A DNA stretch of 64,000 nt from Cordylochernes scorpioides (GCA_030710605.1 CP092871.1:71265020-71329019), one strand, 5' to 3'. Shown: positions 1-10,310, counted from the stretch's first letter. Notes: generated by a model not told the origin, from the letters alone. A program made the numbers and translations.

Positions 1-889
1 AAGACATATTTATCCGTAGGTTCCTGAATCTGCCCAGATACACTCCAGGCTACCTAATCAGATTAGAAACCGGTCGTATCTCATTGAGTGTAACAGCCTT
101 AAAATTAACCCTGAAGTATTGGCTGCGGGTGTTGAATATGAGCAGTGACAGATTGCCACGTATATGTTTTAATAGAACACGGGAACTGTCTAATGCTTCG
201 GGCACACCCATCGGTTTCATTAAAAAGCTCACCAATCTGCTTAACAATAATGGATCCCCTGCACTTGTTTCCTGTGATGACCCTGAAACGCTGAGGAGCG
301 CGATTACAGGGCTCTTAAAAACAGCGGCAGACCAATCTATACAAAACGACCTTACAAGAATGGATAAATCTAAGCTATACTCTCACTACAAAGACATTCA
401 CATATCTTTCATGACGGAGGGATACCTTTTAGGAGATTTTCCTTTCCCGGTTGTAAGACTACTCGCACAAGTTAGAATACTTTCAAGTTTTTTTATAGAA
501 AACCACACCAAGATGCTCTGCGGTGAGAAAGAAGAACCCTTATGCTCAAAACTGGGCAACTCTGTGCTTCACTTCCATCAATAATTGACAATATGACCCA
601 GAATAAGTATATTGCTAAGGCGTTTTATGATTTCCACAAGTCCATATCTCAGAAGAAGGCCAAGTGATACTCACTCCTCACTTTCTTACTGCTACTCTTT
701 TTGTGTTGATTTCTTGCTTCCCTCTTTCTTTTTATTTTTCTTTTCTTGTTTTTTTTTCTTTTTCTTCTTACTCTGTATATATCGTTATTTCCTTTGTCTC
801 ACTGCTTTGTTCTTATGCATACCTCTGGTGAATCCTGTATAGGGTCAGTGACCCTAAATAAAGGCTTTTTTGTTGTTGTTGTTGTAATA
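1..889 (+). mobile_element. LINE copy A, 3' part of a non-LTR retrotransposon
   Basis: The window opens inside this element. From base 3 a frame stays open to 584 and encodes the C-terminal part of a reverse transcriptase protein. It aligns along its length with the C-terminal third of the longer LINE at 4679-8192; both have a block reading LNLP-Y-TPG and a later QSIQND block. The Cys-His tail is degenerate. The 3' UTR is T-rich and ends with a small hairpin (841-855), AATAAA and a (TTG)n tail at about 869-885. The copy is diverged from copy B, so it is a separate insertion. The clade was not assigned. Confidence 0.85.
838..870 (+). promoter_or_regulatory. LINE copy A 3'-end hairpin and poly(A) signal
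   Basis: TGTATA is followed by a hairpin with arms AGGGTC (841-846) and GACCCT (850-855), then AATAAA and GGCTT before the microsatellite tail. Copy B has the same order of elements with a compensated base pair. LINE reverse transcriptases often recognise such 3' structures; that role is inferred here. Confidence 0.6.
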
Positions 890-1002
890 TGACCTTATCA
901 TAGACTTCTGAATATTTAATTCCATATTTTCCATCTGATTTTGTTTTCAAATGAATCATAAATTGCGTAAAACAGATGGCGCGGTAATTCATAATGTTCA
1001 TA

Positions 1003-1285
1003 TTAAGTCTAAATGAACTTTACTTGTTGTTTGCGGTGGAGCAGCGCTCGAAGCATGTTTAGGAATTTATAAATATTTGTATTTCTACTGTACTTAAGCT
1101 TATGTTCATAGTTGTTTAAAATCCCTTTTACAATAGTTTATCTCCAGTATTACTATAAAATAAAAACAGGAAAATACAAAAATTAAGCGGGATGGTAGAT
1201 TAAACTGACAAAACCGCCAAGTAGATTCACAAATGATGAACCAGGCCCTCCCATCATTTTTATCATTGCGGTAAATATACTAGAA
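1003..1285 (+). repeat. Interspersed repeat, 375-bp family, diverged copy
   Basis: The stretch resembles the tandem copies at 36375-37045. It shares the block with GCTTATG-TCATAGT, a GATTAAA box, an AAACCGC box, ATGATGA and CCCTCCCA followed by CATTGCGGTAA. It has no coding potential. The family also has copies near 17395, 48990 and 49665 and, inverted, near 50630. Confidence 0.55.
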
Positions 1286-1289
1286 ATTT

Positions 1290-2621
1290 AGTAGTTTTTA
1301 AAATGTTCATACGCATCATAAATAGTTGAAATTTCCTACAAATGAATATATTGTATTATTTTAGGTCCATACGATTTGTTAATTTGTTCTTTGATTTGAT
1401 TTGAGAAGTTTATGGATGGAAACATTTCTAGGCGAAGCTGACCTAAAATATATAAAGGCCCCTCCTCTCTCTCCCGTCAACATAGATACAATAACTTTGC
1501 TATATATCTATCAACCATTTTATTCAATCTAGCAGACTCTGGTAGAGGTCAATGCCACAATAACATCTTTGTAAAATTCAGAATGTCACCAGGAGACCAT
1601 GGTTTGGTTTATGGCTCTCGGCAGTCTAGGGAGAGCTTTGATTTCTTGTTATCCGCAAGGGATGCGTAGAATTTATCCAAAGAGTTATTCAGCGCTCTCA
1701 AAGTGGTTAGTTAATTCTATGGGGGAGATATATATGTAAATTTGTCACTTAACCGAGAGAGAGAGTCTGCAAGGTTGATGAGGCATTCAATCAATAAAGG
1801 CATAGTTCTGGCGTCTATTTTGATGCAAAATGCGACGTTTATTTTTTGCTAAAAATCTAGTATATGATTGAGGGTCACCCAGAGTTCGAAAATGGCACTG
1901 AATTTAATGAAACCTTTCAACGTCATATAATCAAGGAAGGGCATGTGATACATCAGTGGGGAATCCTCCCATCGGTTTAGCCAGTTCAAGCTCCAGACCT
2001 TCAACTATTGTTATAGATGGATTCTATCATAGTTTGATTTTGTTGAAGAATACTGGATATATTTTGGGGCTAAGCTGATAATGTTATTTTCTTTTCTTTT
2101 TAAAGTTATAATTGTTTCTGTAACTCTATTTATGTGATTACTTGGTGTTTATTGATTTTTTTTTTCAGCAAGGATGGTTTATAGCATTTAATGTAATAAT
2201 TTTATCTCATTCAAAGTCCATGCATCACCAGACCAGGTCATGAATATTTTCGCAAAGGGTTTCCATGCCACCCAGGAGGTACCTGCTCAGCGCGTTAGCC
2301 TTTGTTTATAGTGGCGCTTCGCCTCCGTAGAAGCCCTATTCCACTCTTCTGGCACAACCAGAGCATCCAACTCGCTCTCGGCCGAGCTGATGGTCCAGGC
2401 CCTGCCAGGAACTGGTCTGCCGATGCTATGGACTCCGTCTCAAAGATCAAAGAGTCGGGGGAGAGGAAGACAAAGCCTCAATATCTGAGGAAACAAGTAT
2501 ATTCGGACAGAGTCTCAAAGCAGACCCGCCTCCACCTCAATTCCCAACCGACTGGCCCATTGTTGGACCGTTGGAAACGAAATTTTTATAGCGTCCTAAA
2601 AATTCAATATATTAATATTTA
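1290..2621. other. No recognisable gene
   Basis: AT-rich sequence without a recognisable gene. A less AT-rich part (2280-2600) contains a 107-codon open frame (2302-2625), but it shows no known motif and I do not call it. Confidence 0.5.
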
Positions 2622-3061
2622 TTAGATAATAAATGGCATATATTGGATTTAATAAAATATTTATTTTGCCAATATTTCGGCTGGCTGAACGCCAACCTTT
2701 ATCGAGGCATTACATTTTTGTATACACAAACTCAGCGCCGCATAGTGTTATAATATCACAGTTGAAATCAATTAAAATACAGAGTAGGTGGAAGAAAATT
2801 TGTGTATGAAAAAATTATTATAAAAAATGCAATCAAAAATGTATTTTTGATTGCATTTTTTATAATAATTTTTTCATACACAAATTTTCTTCCACCTACT
2901 CTGTATTTTAATTGATTTCAACTGTGATATTATAACACTATGCGGCGCTGAGTTTGTGTATACAAAAATGTAATGCCTCGATAAAGGTTGGCGTTCAGCC
3001 AGCCGAAATATTGGCAAAATAAATATTTTATTAAATCCAATATATGCCATTTATTATCTAA
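2622..3061. repeat. Perfect 440-bp palindrome (foldback element)
   Basis: Two 219-bp arms match base for base as reverse complements around a 2-nt spacer (2841-2842). The outer ends read TTAGATAATAAATGG. The arm contains CCAATATTTCGGCTGGC, also found (with one C missing) in the smaller palindrome at 9448-9586, so the two belong to one family. Within each arm a potential GGTTGGC/GCCAGCC hairpin precedes GAAA, resembling the hammerhead-like ends described elsewhere in this window. There is no coding capacity. Confidence 0.9.
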
Positions 3062-3577
3062 TGAATTAAGTATGGATTGCTCTATTTTCAAAACAATTAA
3101 TATTTATATGAAATAAAAAATAATATGTATATTTTTAAATTATATATTATCTGTTTGAGATATATTTAAAATATTCTCCATCATTTTGAATTCAATATGA
3201 AATAGAATTTGGAACAATAAGATTATGACTAAATTTTTTACTTCAATAACCTGAAAAATAATAAAAGAAATATTATTCAAACATTTGTTATTTATATAAA
3301 ATGCTTTGAAGCTTCGAATATGTATATTTTAAAATATATAAAATGATTAAATGCGGAAAAAATTGATCAAATTCAGACGTTTGCTCTCTCTCATTTTACA
3401 TTATCAAATATCAGTTGTCTTTCATACTTCACTATGAATATGCTTTATAGAGGAATGCAAGTAAAATTTACTGTCTATTCTCGATTTGAGACTGAGCTAT
3501 GGGACTCGAAATTTCTGTTCCTAAACACAGTTAGGTCTTATTCCAGTGATCACCATAATCCTCATATCGCTGATATA
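3062..3577. other. AT-rich stretch without a gene
   Basis: Very AT-rich. I see no gene, RNA or recognised repeat. Confidence 0.5.
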
Positions 3578-4285
3578 CACTGGTCCGCAAAATTAAAGGA
3601 ACAACATATTTTTTCATTTATCTAAAAATTTTTGAACATATATCAATGAAATTTTATACACAAATTTATTATTCCATTATTGATTAGAATACCCGAAATC
3701 AAAGAATTCTAACACGTATTTAATGCAAATTAGCCGGTCAAGCAATGATATTCTTGCAGTCAGTGCATAAATATATTGGATATTGTTGGTAATATGGGGT
3801 GTGATCGCCTTTAACTGATAGACAGGCTCTACATTGGTGACCCATACTGAGAATTAGGGAGTTTATCAGCTCCTGTGGAATCAACGCCCACACTTGTGTT
3901 AAGGCTGTTTCTAGCTCAAGAGTGTTTCTAGGAGGGGGTTGGAGGGATGTGATCCGCCGTCTTTGGTTGTCCCATACATGCTCAATGGGATTTAGGTCTG
4001 GGGATCGAGCTGGCCAATTCATCCGAGCAATTGCATGGTTTTGGAGAAAAGTGTTGACCACACCAGCCCTATGTGGACGGGCATTATCATACATTAGAAG
4101 AAAGTTTTCTCCCATTTCCAATGCTTGAGGCATCACATATGCTGCCAAGATCTCGTCCCGATACCTCTGTCCAGTCAGGGTTCCTTGCCGAAAAATATGG
4201 AGTGCTGTGCGACCGCCCAAGAATATTCCAGCCCAGACCATAAAACCTTGGCTTCTGTAGGGATCCCTTTCAACCATATTCCAGT
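3578..4285 (-). pseudogene. Tc1-type transposase, C-terminal fragment
   Basis: On the minus strand the frame from about 4285 down to 3738 encodes the C-terminal half of a Tc1 transposase. It has the MVWAGI block, the second catalytic Asp in YDNARPH, and the glutamate in SPDLNPIEHVWD. The first catalytic Asp region and the HTH domains are missing, because the sequence switches to Tigger transposase at about 4270-4290. A Tc1-like terminal sequence (CACTGGTCCGCAAAATTAAA) begins at 3578 beside TA. It is a dead fragment of a cut-and-paste transposon. Confidence 0.85.
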
Positions 4286-4678
4286 AGAGTTGCAGCACAG
4301 TAGAACAGTGATTCGTTGCTTCATCCTTTCGACACCACGGCAGTTCTCATCTTTGTGAGCAAGTGTTCGGTCAGGAATGAGCTGAAAAAAAAATAATCCT
4401 GTTTCGTCTGCATTGTATATGTTGGTTGGGTCATATCCGGAGTTGGCCAGCATACTGTTCAAATTTGTAAGGTGTTCATCAATGATAGCTGGAGAAATCG
4501 ATGCGCCTTCCCCACAGAGCCGTCGTTGCGAAATATGGAATCTCCCTTTAAATCGCTGCAGCCACCCACTGCTGTACGTGAAATTTTCTGGTATGTCCAA
4601 CTGCTCGCCAAGTTTTTTTGCCTTTTCTCTTAGGAGGTCATCAGTAATAATAATATTATGGCACGCTTTTGGGTAAAC
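4286..4678 (-). pseudogene. Tigger transposase, middle fragment
   Basis: The minus-strand frame reads through a CENP-B-type DNA-binding region (GWLQRFKGR block) into the start of the DDE domain. There the first catalytic Asp lies in NADETGLF. It ends at the Tc1 junction near 4290, so the rest of the catalytic domain is lost. Tigger transposases normally run to about 400-600 residues. Confidence 0.8.
4665..4678. repeat. Target-site duplication, left copy
   Basis: GCTTTTGGGTAAAC, identical to 8193-8206. It flanks the LINE and lies within Tigger coding sequence. Confidence 0.9.
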
Positions 4679-4814
4679 AACAGGATTTCATTTGTATGAA
4701 TCACTTGCTCAGAGAGACCACAAGAAGGGTAGATCATCGGGGGGAATTATTGTTGGGATTCGAGAAGCTATAAAAGACAAGATTGAAAGGACTTAAATTG
4801 AAAAACAATGGATT

Positions 4815-7800
4815 ATGATCTGTCTGAGGTTGGACGGTGAAATGCGAGTGTGTCTGATCTTTGCTTACTTGCCACCAAACGAACACTATTTGACCAACTG
4901 CAAATATTTACTCGACCAAATAGAAGGGAAAATAGTTGAAGGATATGAAGTTTTACTGGCTGGTGACTTGAATACACGAACGGGTGCAATGGGAATTCTT
5001 CATAATACATTACATCTTCCTTGCTACTTAACTACTAGACGCACTTCTAAAGATCCTGTAATATCTACGCATTCAGAACAATTCATAGATAGATTGGATA
5101 ATAATACTCTTACAATATTGAACGGCAGAACAAGGGGTGACAGAAGTGGTAACTACACATATATATCAGCAAGGGGATCCTCGGTGGTAGATTACTGTAT
5201 TGTCTCCCATGGGCTGTTAGGTTACGTGCATGACCTATACATCGAGGGTTTACCGCACTCAGATCACTTACCTCTAATTATAAAAATGGATATGAGATGG
5301 GGACCGAAACAAGTGTCGAACCCGACTTCACGGGTTAAGAAAAAATATATTTGGTTTCCCGAAAGAGCAACGCTATTTGTAGAGGACTTAGGAGGAGCTT
5401 ATGGATTTTGGAATAACTCGATTGAGAATATAATGAACAACATGGTTAATCAGATTAAAAGCGCAATGGTACAAAATGGTATGCAAATTGAAACAAAAGC
5501 GAATAACTTAATGTCGAAGCCTTGGTTTGATCATGAGTGTTACATAGCGAAAAAGATTATGAAAGCAACTCTAACAAAATATATCAAATCTAATAGGGAT
5601 CTAGATCGTTTGGAATATGTTAAAACAAGGAACAATTATACATCGATTTTGAACAATAAAAAGAAAAAATATTTTTGTGAAATACAAGAAAAATTAAATA
5701 ATACATACGATTCAAGTGAATTCTGGAAAACAATAGCTCGCTTCAGAAAAAGAAACTATACACAGGGCAATATCTCAATATCAGACTGGCAGCAATTTTA
5801 CAATAAACTCATGGATACAGAATCATTACCAGATTACGAACCCTTTACTATGACTTTCCTAAATACAGATAATGAGCTAACTAAATGCATAACTCTTAAT
5901 GAAATAAGCAAAGAAATTTCTCGAATAAGGCATGGCAAGGCGACTGGTTTTGACGACATAATGAATGAAGCAATAAAGGCCCTCCCAAAAGATTATTTAA
6001 TTTCCTTAAAGGATATATTTAATAGAATTTTGAGAACGTCTGAATTTCCGACAACATGGTTGAAATCAGTTATTCAACCAATTTTTAAGAATGGTGATCC
6101 AGACGACCCCTCTAATTATCGAGGCATTGCGCTCTTAAGCAATATAGCAAAATTATTTACATCAATACTCAAATCTCGTCTAGGCAGTTGGATCGAAAGG
6201 AGAAATATAGTTCCTGAGAATCAGGCGGGATTCAGGGCTGCCCACTCTTGTCAAGACCATATATTCACTCTATTATCCCTGATTCAAATGACTCTAAGCC
6301 GAAAGAGAAGAAAATGCTACATGTTCTTCGTGGATTTGAAAAAAGCCTTCGACACAGTGCCCCACTCATTATTATGGAGAAAACTGGTAGATGCAGGTCT
6401 TAACCACCGTTTTGTTAACTTAATTAAAGATTATTACACAAATATGACAGCGGTAGTGCGATGGAATAATTCATTCACTGCGCCAATAAAGGTGCGTTCG
6501 GGAGTTTTACAAGGGGAGCCGATGTCACCTTATTTATTTATACTTTTTTTAAATGATTTAATCGGTCTCTACAATAATTCAGATTTACCGGGAATATACC
6601 TCCCAAATTATGGATATGTTCATATTCTACTATACGCAGATGATATTGTCTTGATTGGAGAATCCAAAAATAACCTTCAAATAAAAATCAATATGCTAAG
6701 AAAATATTTTGAAACAAATTTATTAACCCTGAATGAAAATAAGTCAAAAATTGTAGTTTTCAGAAACGGCGGTCGATTAGCACAAAATGACAAATGGTTT
6801 TGGGGTGAGAGGCAACTGTCTGTTACTACGAAATATCTATACTTGGGATATCCGCTTACAAGTGGAAATTCACTAAACAAGGTAGCGTCACACTACAAGG
6901 GCAAAGCCCTGGCAGCAATTGGCGCTGTGTGGCAAGTTCTGACAAAATCCAAGATGAACTCTCTAAATGCGGCAATGAGATTACTTGATTCGACGGTCTT
7001 ACCTCACATGCTATACGCCGCACCCTGCTGGGCACTCAACCAAGTAAAGGTAGTTGATCAGGTTCAGAATATTTTCTTAAGACGCTACCTAAATTTACCA
7101 AAGTATACTCCGGGCTTTATGCTAAGAATGGAGTGTGGACGAGTATCACAGGAAGTTATCATAATTAAACAGGTCCTGAGATTTTGGGTGAGGATTATGA
7201 AAATGGAAGAGAGTAGGTTGCCCCGGGCATGTTTGTCACACCTCTGGACATTACACAGCAATCAAAGGGCTGGTTTAACCTTTGTCGAAAACCTGTCAAC
7301 CATTTTAGACTCAAACGGTTTTTCGTTCCTGAAGGGTTGTCCGGATTACGCTGCAATAATGACTGAAATTCCTGGTATTATTCGAATAGCAACCGAACAA
7401 AGCATCCAAAACGACATGGCGAAAATCCTAAATACTTCACATTACAGTCACTTCAAATACCTAAAAAATTCAATAACAGCAGAACGATATTTATTCACAA
7501 CTATTCCTCTAGCAATTAAAAGATTTTTTGCACAACTGAGACTCCTTTGGACGATCTTCCCAGAAAATCGTTCAAATCGCTGGAAAACTGATTTGACTCT
7601 AACTTGCGATCTGTGTAAAAACAGAATCCAAGACGAAATTATGCATATAATATTTGGATGCTCTTGCTTAGAGAAACAGAGGAAAGAAATTTTGGGTGAC
7701 TTACCCTGGTCTCAACCTGACTGCCAACAAATTTGCAGCTGGATGAACACACTGATGGTTGATCAGGGTCTCTCCCTCGGTTTATATAAATTCTACAAGG

Positions 7801-7877
7801 CCGCAGTCAATGTCCGTTGGAGAACAATGGATGCGCCGAATGTCGTGGTTTGCTTGGAGGAAGAAAACGAAGATTGA
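4815..7877 (+). CDS. LINE ORF2: endonuclease and reverse transcriptase (5'-truncated)
   Basis: A 1020-codon frame encodes the element's nuclease and polymerase, which nick target DNA and copy the element RNA there. Visible motifs are APE-type endonuclease GDLN (residues 50-53), VVDYCIV (124-130) and SDH (149-151). In the reverse transcriptase, the first catalytic Asp is D507 in FVDLKKAFD, a QGEPMSPYLF block follows, and YADD lies at 607-610. A C-terminal Cys-His knuckle (C931, C934, H944, C949) follows. The first Met is only the first after the in-frame stop at 4794; related sequence continues upstream to 4680, so 4815 is not the native start. RT motifs look intact, but the protein lacks its N-terminus. 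Confidence 0.92.
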   Translation: MICLRLDGEMRVCLIFAYLPPNEHYLTNCKYLLDQIEGKIVEGYEVLLAGDLNTRTGAMGILHNTLHLPCYLTTRRTSKDPVISTHSEQFIDRLDNNTLTILNGRTRGDRSGNYTYISARGSSVVDYCIVSHGLLGYVHDLYIEGLPHSDHLPLIIKMDMRWGPKQVSNPTSRVKKKYIWFPERATLFVEDLGGAYGFWNNSIENIMNNMVNQIKSAMVQNGMQIETKANNLMSKPWFDHECYIAKKIMKATLTKYIKSNRDLDRLEYVKTRNNYTSILNNKKKKYFCEIQEKLNNTYDSSEFWKTIARFRKRNYTQGNISISDWQQFYNKLMDTESLPDYEPFTMTFLNTDNELTKCITLNEISKEISRIRHGKATGFDDIMNEAIKALPKDYLISLKDIFNRILRTSEFPTTWLKSVIQPIFKNGDPDDPSNYRGIALLSNIAKLFTSILKSRLGSWIERRNIVPENQAGFRAAHSCQDHIFTLLSLIQMTLSRKRRKCYMFFVDLKKAFDTVPHSLLWRKLVDAGLNHRFVNLIKDYYTNMTAVVRWNNSFTAPIKVRSGVLQGEPMSPYLFILFLNDLIGLYNNSDLPGIYLPNYGYVHILLYADDIVLIGESKNNLQIKINMLRKYFETNLLTLNENKSKIVVFRNGGRLAQNDKWFWGERQLSVTTKYLYLGYPLTSGNSLNKVASHYKGKALAAIGAVWQVLTKSKMNSLNAAMRLLDSTVLPHMLYAAPCWALNQVKVVDQVQNIFLRRYLNLPKYTPGFMLRMECGRVSQEVIIIKQVLRFWVRIMKMEESRLPRACLSHLWTLHSNQRAGLTFVENLSTILDSNGFSFLKGCPDYAAIMTEIPGIIRIATEQSIQNDMAKILNTSHYSHFKYLKNSITAERYLFTTIPLAIKRFFAQLRLLWTIFPENRSNRWKTDLTLTCDLCKNRIQDEIMHIIFGCSCLEKQRKEILGDLPWSQPDCQQICSWMNTLMVDQGLSLGLYKFYKAAVNVRWRTMDAPNVVVCLEEENED

Positions 7878-8142
7878 ATGCGGCTGATTCAACACTAGCC
7901 CTCTCAACGATATCCTAGCCTTGACATATTTTAAACATTGGTACTTTAATTTAAATATTTAATCATGTATGGTTCCTTTTGCTCTGTATGTTTATTTTTT
8001 TTTTTTGTGTATATATGGTTATATTTATTTTTGTTTGTTTTTTTTTCTTTCTTCTCGCTTTTCTTTTTCCTTATTACTTCCTGTATTCTAGTTTTTACTT
8101 TCGAAATATCTTCCTTTGCTAAATCCTGTAGAGGGGAATCAT

Positions 8143-8176
8143 GTATAGGGCTGGATGCCCCAATAAAAAGGCTTGT
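8143..8176 (+). promoter_or_regulatory. LINE copy B 3'-end hairpin and poly(A) signal
   Basis: TGTATA is followed by GGGC (8148-8151), loop TGGAT and GCCC (8157-8160), then AATAAA and GGCTT before the GT tail. It has the same layout as 838-870. The fourth stem pair is C-G here and T-A in copy A. Confidence 0.6.
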
Positions 8177-8192
8177 GTGTGTGTGTGTGTGT

Positions 8193-8206
8193 GCTTTTGG
8201 GTAAAC
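8193..8206. repeat. Target-site duplication, right copy
   Basis: GCTTTTGGGTAAAC, identical to 4665-4678. Confidence 0.9.
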
Positions 8207-8433
8207 CAGTTGAAGAGAGCGTCTTCCAAGTCACTAAATTTCCCGACTCTTTGTCTCTTTGAAGAACCAACAGTATAATTTTCCCACTTCTCAGCCTGAG
8301 TGAGAATATCACGAACAGTTGTTCGTGGAAGTGAGAAACACTCTCCAATCTCATTCTTCGGCATTCTTGCCAACTGGCATATCTCCTTCTTTTCAATGGT
8401 GATCGACTCCAGTTTACACTTTTGGGAACTCAT
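8193..8433 (-). pseudogene. Tigger transposase, N-terminal fragment
   Basis: The frame starts with ATG at 8433 (minus strand) and encodes a CENP-B-type N-terminal helix-turn-helix region of about 80 residues, followed by FNWFTQK, where the LINE interrupts it. The continuation is at 4286-4678. Upstream (8434-8804) is the non-coding end of the transposon up to its terminal repeat. Confidence 0.75.
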
Positions 8434-8804
8434 GATACGACAATAAGGTTGATGTGTTGACGTTAGCAAAGGATGAAGCGACTGTGTATCTCCCAGGCAC
8501 AAGCAGGAAAAGGGTATGCTGGCTGTTCACACAATCTGTTGTGTCAACAGCAGGCAAAGTCCGGTGCCGCTGGCGGAAAAAAAAAGACAGGAAAAGGGAA
8601 GTGGGGGATGAGGGACGTTGTGAGCGGCGCTATAACGAGTGGTTTTTGCTACTTGGGATACTAAAACTCAGCGGCGGAAGGCGAACAGCGAGGGAGTGGC
8701 GTTATATCGAGAAAAATACATTGATGTCGAATGGGACAAAACGAAAAAGCGGCGTAAGGCGAGGGTGGCGTTATATCGAGTGGCGTTATAACGAGAGTAG
8801 ACTG

Positions 8805-9159
8805 TATAATTATAAATATATAATATGCTTCGAGCAATCACTCTTCCGATTATCTTTCCGATATCAAGTCTTACATTTCAAGAGAGCTAATAATCTATCT
8901 TTTCTTGGAAGAAGATATGGCTACTTTAATCACTTCTGTATTTAGTGTCCGATGTTTCAGTGACTGGCTGTCACTCTTCTCAGGGGAAATTCCAACTGGA
9001 ACTTTGGAAACTAAATTAAAAATTGGTTGATGTAGCTATATATTTTTCCAAACAAACTTCTAACCTAAAAATGATATTCAAAACTCCTTTTTTTATAAAA
9101 AGAAAATGTTATATTTATACCTCTATTGCACATTTAGCCAGCCAAACTATATTTGCATA
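8805..9159. other. No recognisable gene
   Basis: AT-rich sequence between the Tigger end and the next palindrome. I recognise nothing in it. Confidence 0.4.
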
Positions 9160-9368
9160 TTAAACGAATAAGCATAAAAAAGATAAGAGGAGCTTCTTTT
9201 ATAAATTTATTGTGCAAGCTTTCGGACTATACGTCCTTCTACAGGCATGGATAGTGGTAAAACAGTTTTACCACTATTCATGCCTGTAGAAGGACGTATA
9301 GTCCGAAAGCTTGCACAATAAATTTATAAAAGAAGCTCCTCTTATCTTTTTTATGCTTATTCGTTTAA
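9160..9368. repeat. 209-bp near-perfect palindrome with Penelope-type end motifs
   Basis: Arms of 104 bp match as reverse complements with a single mismatch around one central base (9264). Each arm carries CTGTAGA, a GGAC/GTCC hairpin, GAAA and AGCTTGCA. The same arrangement follows Penelope-like coding sequence elsewhere in the window. This is probably a dimer of such element ends. Confidence 0.85.
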
Positions 9369-9447
9369 CCAATTTTTTAAGAGTTCCTTATCGTTGAAAT
9401 ATATTTGCATATATTTATATCGTTCTGAAAATAAAGCAATTAAATCA

Positions 9448-9586
9448 TTAGATAATAAAAAGGCATATATTGGATTGAATAAAGGATTCATTTGCCAATA
9501 TTTCGGTTGGCGTTCTTTGGCGTTCAACCGAAATATTGGCAAATGAATAGTTTATTCAATCCAATATATGTCTTTTTAATATCTAA
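9448..9586. repeat. 139-bp imperfect palindrome, family of 2622-3061
   Basis: It begins TTAGATAATAAAAAGGCATA and ends with the near reverse complement. It shares CATATATTGGATT and GCCAATATTTCGG with the 440-bp palindrome but is much shorter in the middle. Confidence 0.8.
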
Positions 9587-9714
9587 TATATTTATAGGTG
9601 AAGTGTATAAAACTAACAATAAAACAAATATCCAAAGAGTATATTACACATTTAAAATCTTACTATTTTTTTATTCTTCAAAAAATTATAAGAATTTTAT
9701 ATCTACATTGTTGT

Positions 9715-9990
9715 TATGATTTCTACATAGCATGGCAGAAGATTCTTGTGTACGACTCCAACTCAACAATAGTGTTCTTCCATCACTGTAAGTTCTCCCT
9801 GATCTGTCAGCTTTCTTGTTACTTCCAGGTCTGATTATTGGTCTAATTTGGTCAATCCATCTTCTTCTGGGATTCCCTCCATCAATGTCATCAATAATGG
9901 TCTTTACTATGCATTCTCTTTGTGATAATATGATCAGAGTATTTCAGAATTTTAGCTTCTAGGTTTATAATAAGTCGTTTCTGAATATTT
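9715..9990 (-). pseudogene. Possible C-terminal remnant of a LINE-type polymerase
   Basis: On the minus strand a short stretch reads GGNPRRRWIDQI followed by a region with Arg and Trp. This recalls the C-terminal tail of RTE-type retrotransposon proteins. Stops and frame changes are frequent. The resemblance is from memory of the family and is weak. Confidence 0.3.
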
Positions 9991-10099
9991 AGTTCGTGTC
10001 TAGTAGTATGCTCGCCTTGGTTTTCCGTGAAGTCCACTATATTCTGAGCATCCTGCGACAATAGAACATCTAAACCCTGTTAATTCTTTCTTTTATTGC

Positions 10100-10310
10100 T
10101 TAGTAAGGTTTCAATAGTCACCTCTATAGGTGTCTAGAGTCCACTAGTGAGTGATGTTGACTAAACAATGCTCCGCCACATGAGTGCGAGGTCAACTATT
10201 TTTCTACATGTGTAGACATGTTAGGTGTGTACAGTATGAGCAAACTTCTCTACCGATTGTGATTGCCATGGCCTTTACTATGTATTTCTGGATCAGTAAT
10301 AAGTATTAAA
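10100..10310 (+). repeat. SINE-like repeat, diverged copy
   Basis: It contains the family blocks CTACATGTGTAGACATGT and a diverged ATTGCCATGGCC block. The same order occurs in the copies at 15500, 29660, 38930, 49215 and 63005. The tRNA-like head is not recognisable here. Confidence 0.4.

Larger units (their letters stand above)
4679..8192 (+). mobile_element. LINE copy B, 5'-truncated non-LTR retrotransposon
   Basis: The element is bounded by a perfect 14-bp target duplication and ends in a (GT)n tail. It begins inside the endonuclease coding region, so ORF1 and the start of ORF2 are absent. This is typical of incomplete target-primed reverse transcription. An in-frame TAA (4794-4796) also separates the first codons from the long open frame. 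The 3' UTR matches copy A in its hairpin and AATAAA order. Confidence 0.93.
4286..8804 (-). mobile_element. Tigger/pogo transposon remnant, split by a LINE
   Basis: Two pieces of one minus-strand Tigger copy flank the LINE at 4679-8192. The outer right end has the terminal repeat CAGTCTACTCTCGTTATAAC (reading inward from 8804) next to TA. The N-terminal coding piece is at 8193-8433 and the continuation at 4286-4678. The left part is lost where the Tc1 fragment joins. The two pieces meet exactly at the 14-bp duplication caused by the LINE. Confidence 0.8.

Noticed and set aside
2302-2625. 107-codon frame upstream of the 440-bp palindrome
   Set aside because: No known motif, runs into the palindrome end, and no sign of splicing or conservation could be judged.
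8454-8945. 163-codon plus-strand frame
   Set aside because: It overlaps the Tigger terminal region on the opposite strand and has no recognisable domain.
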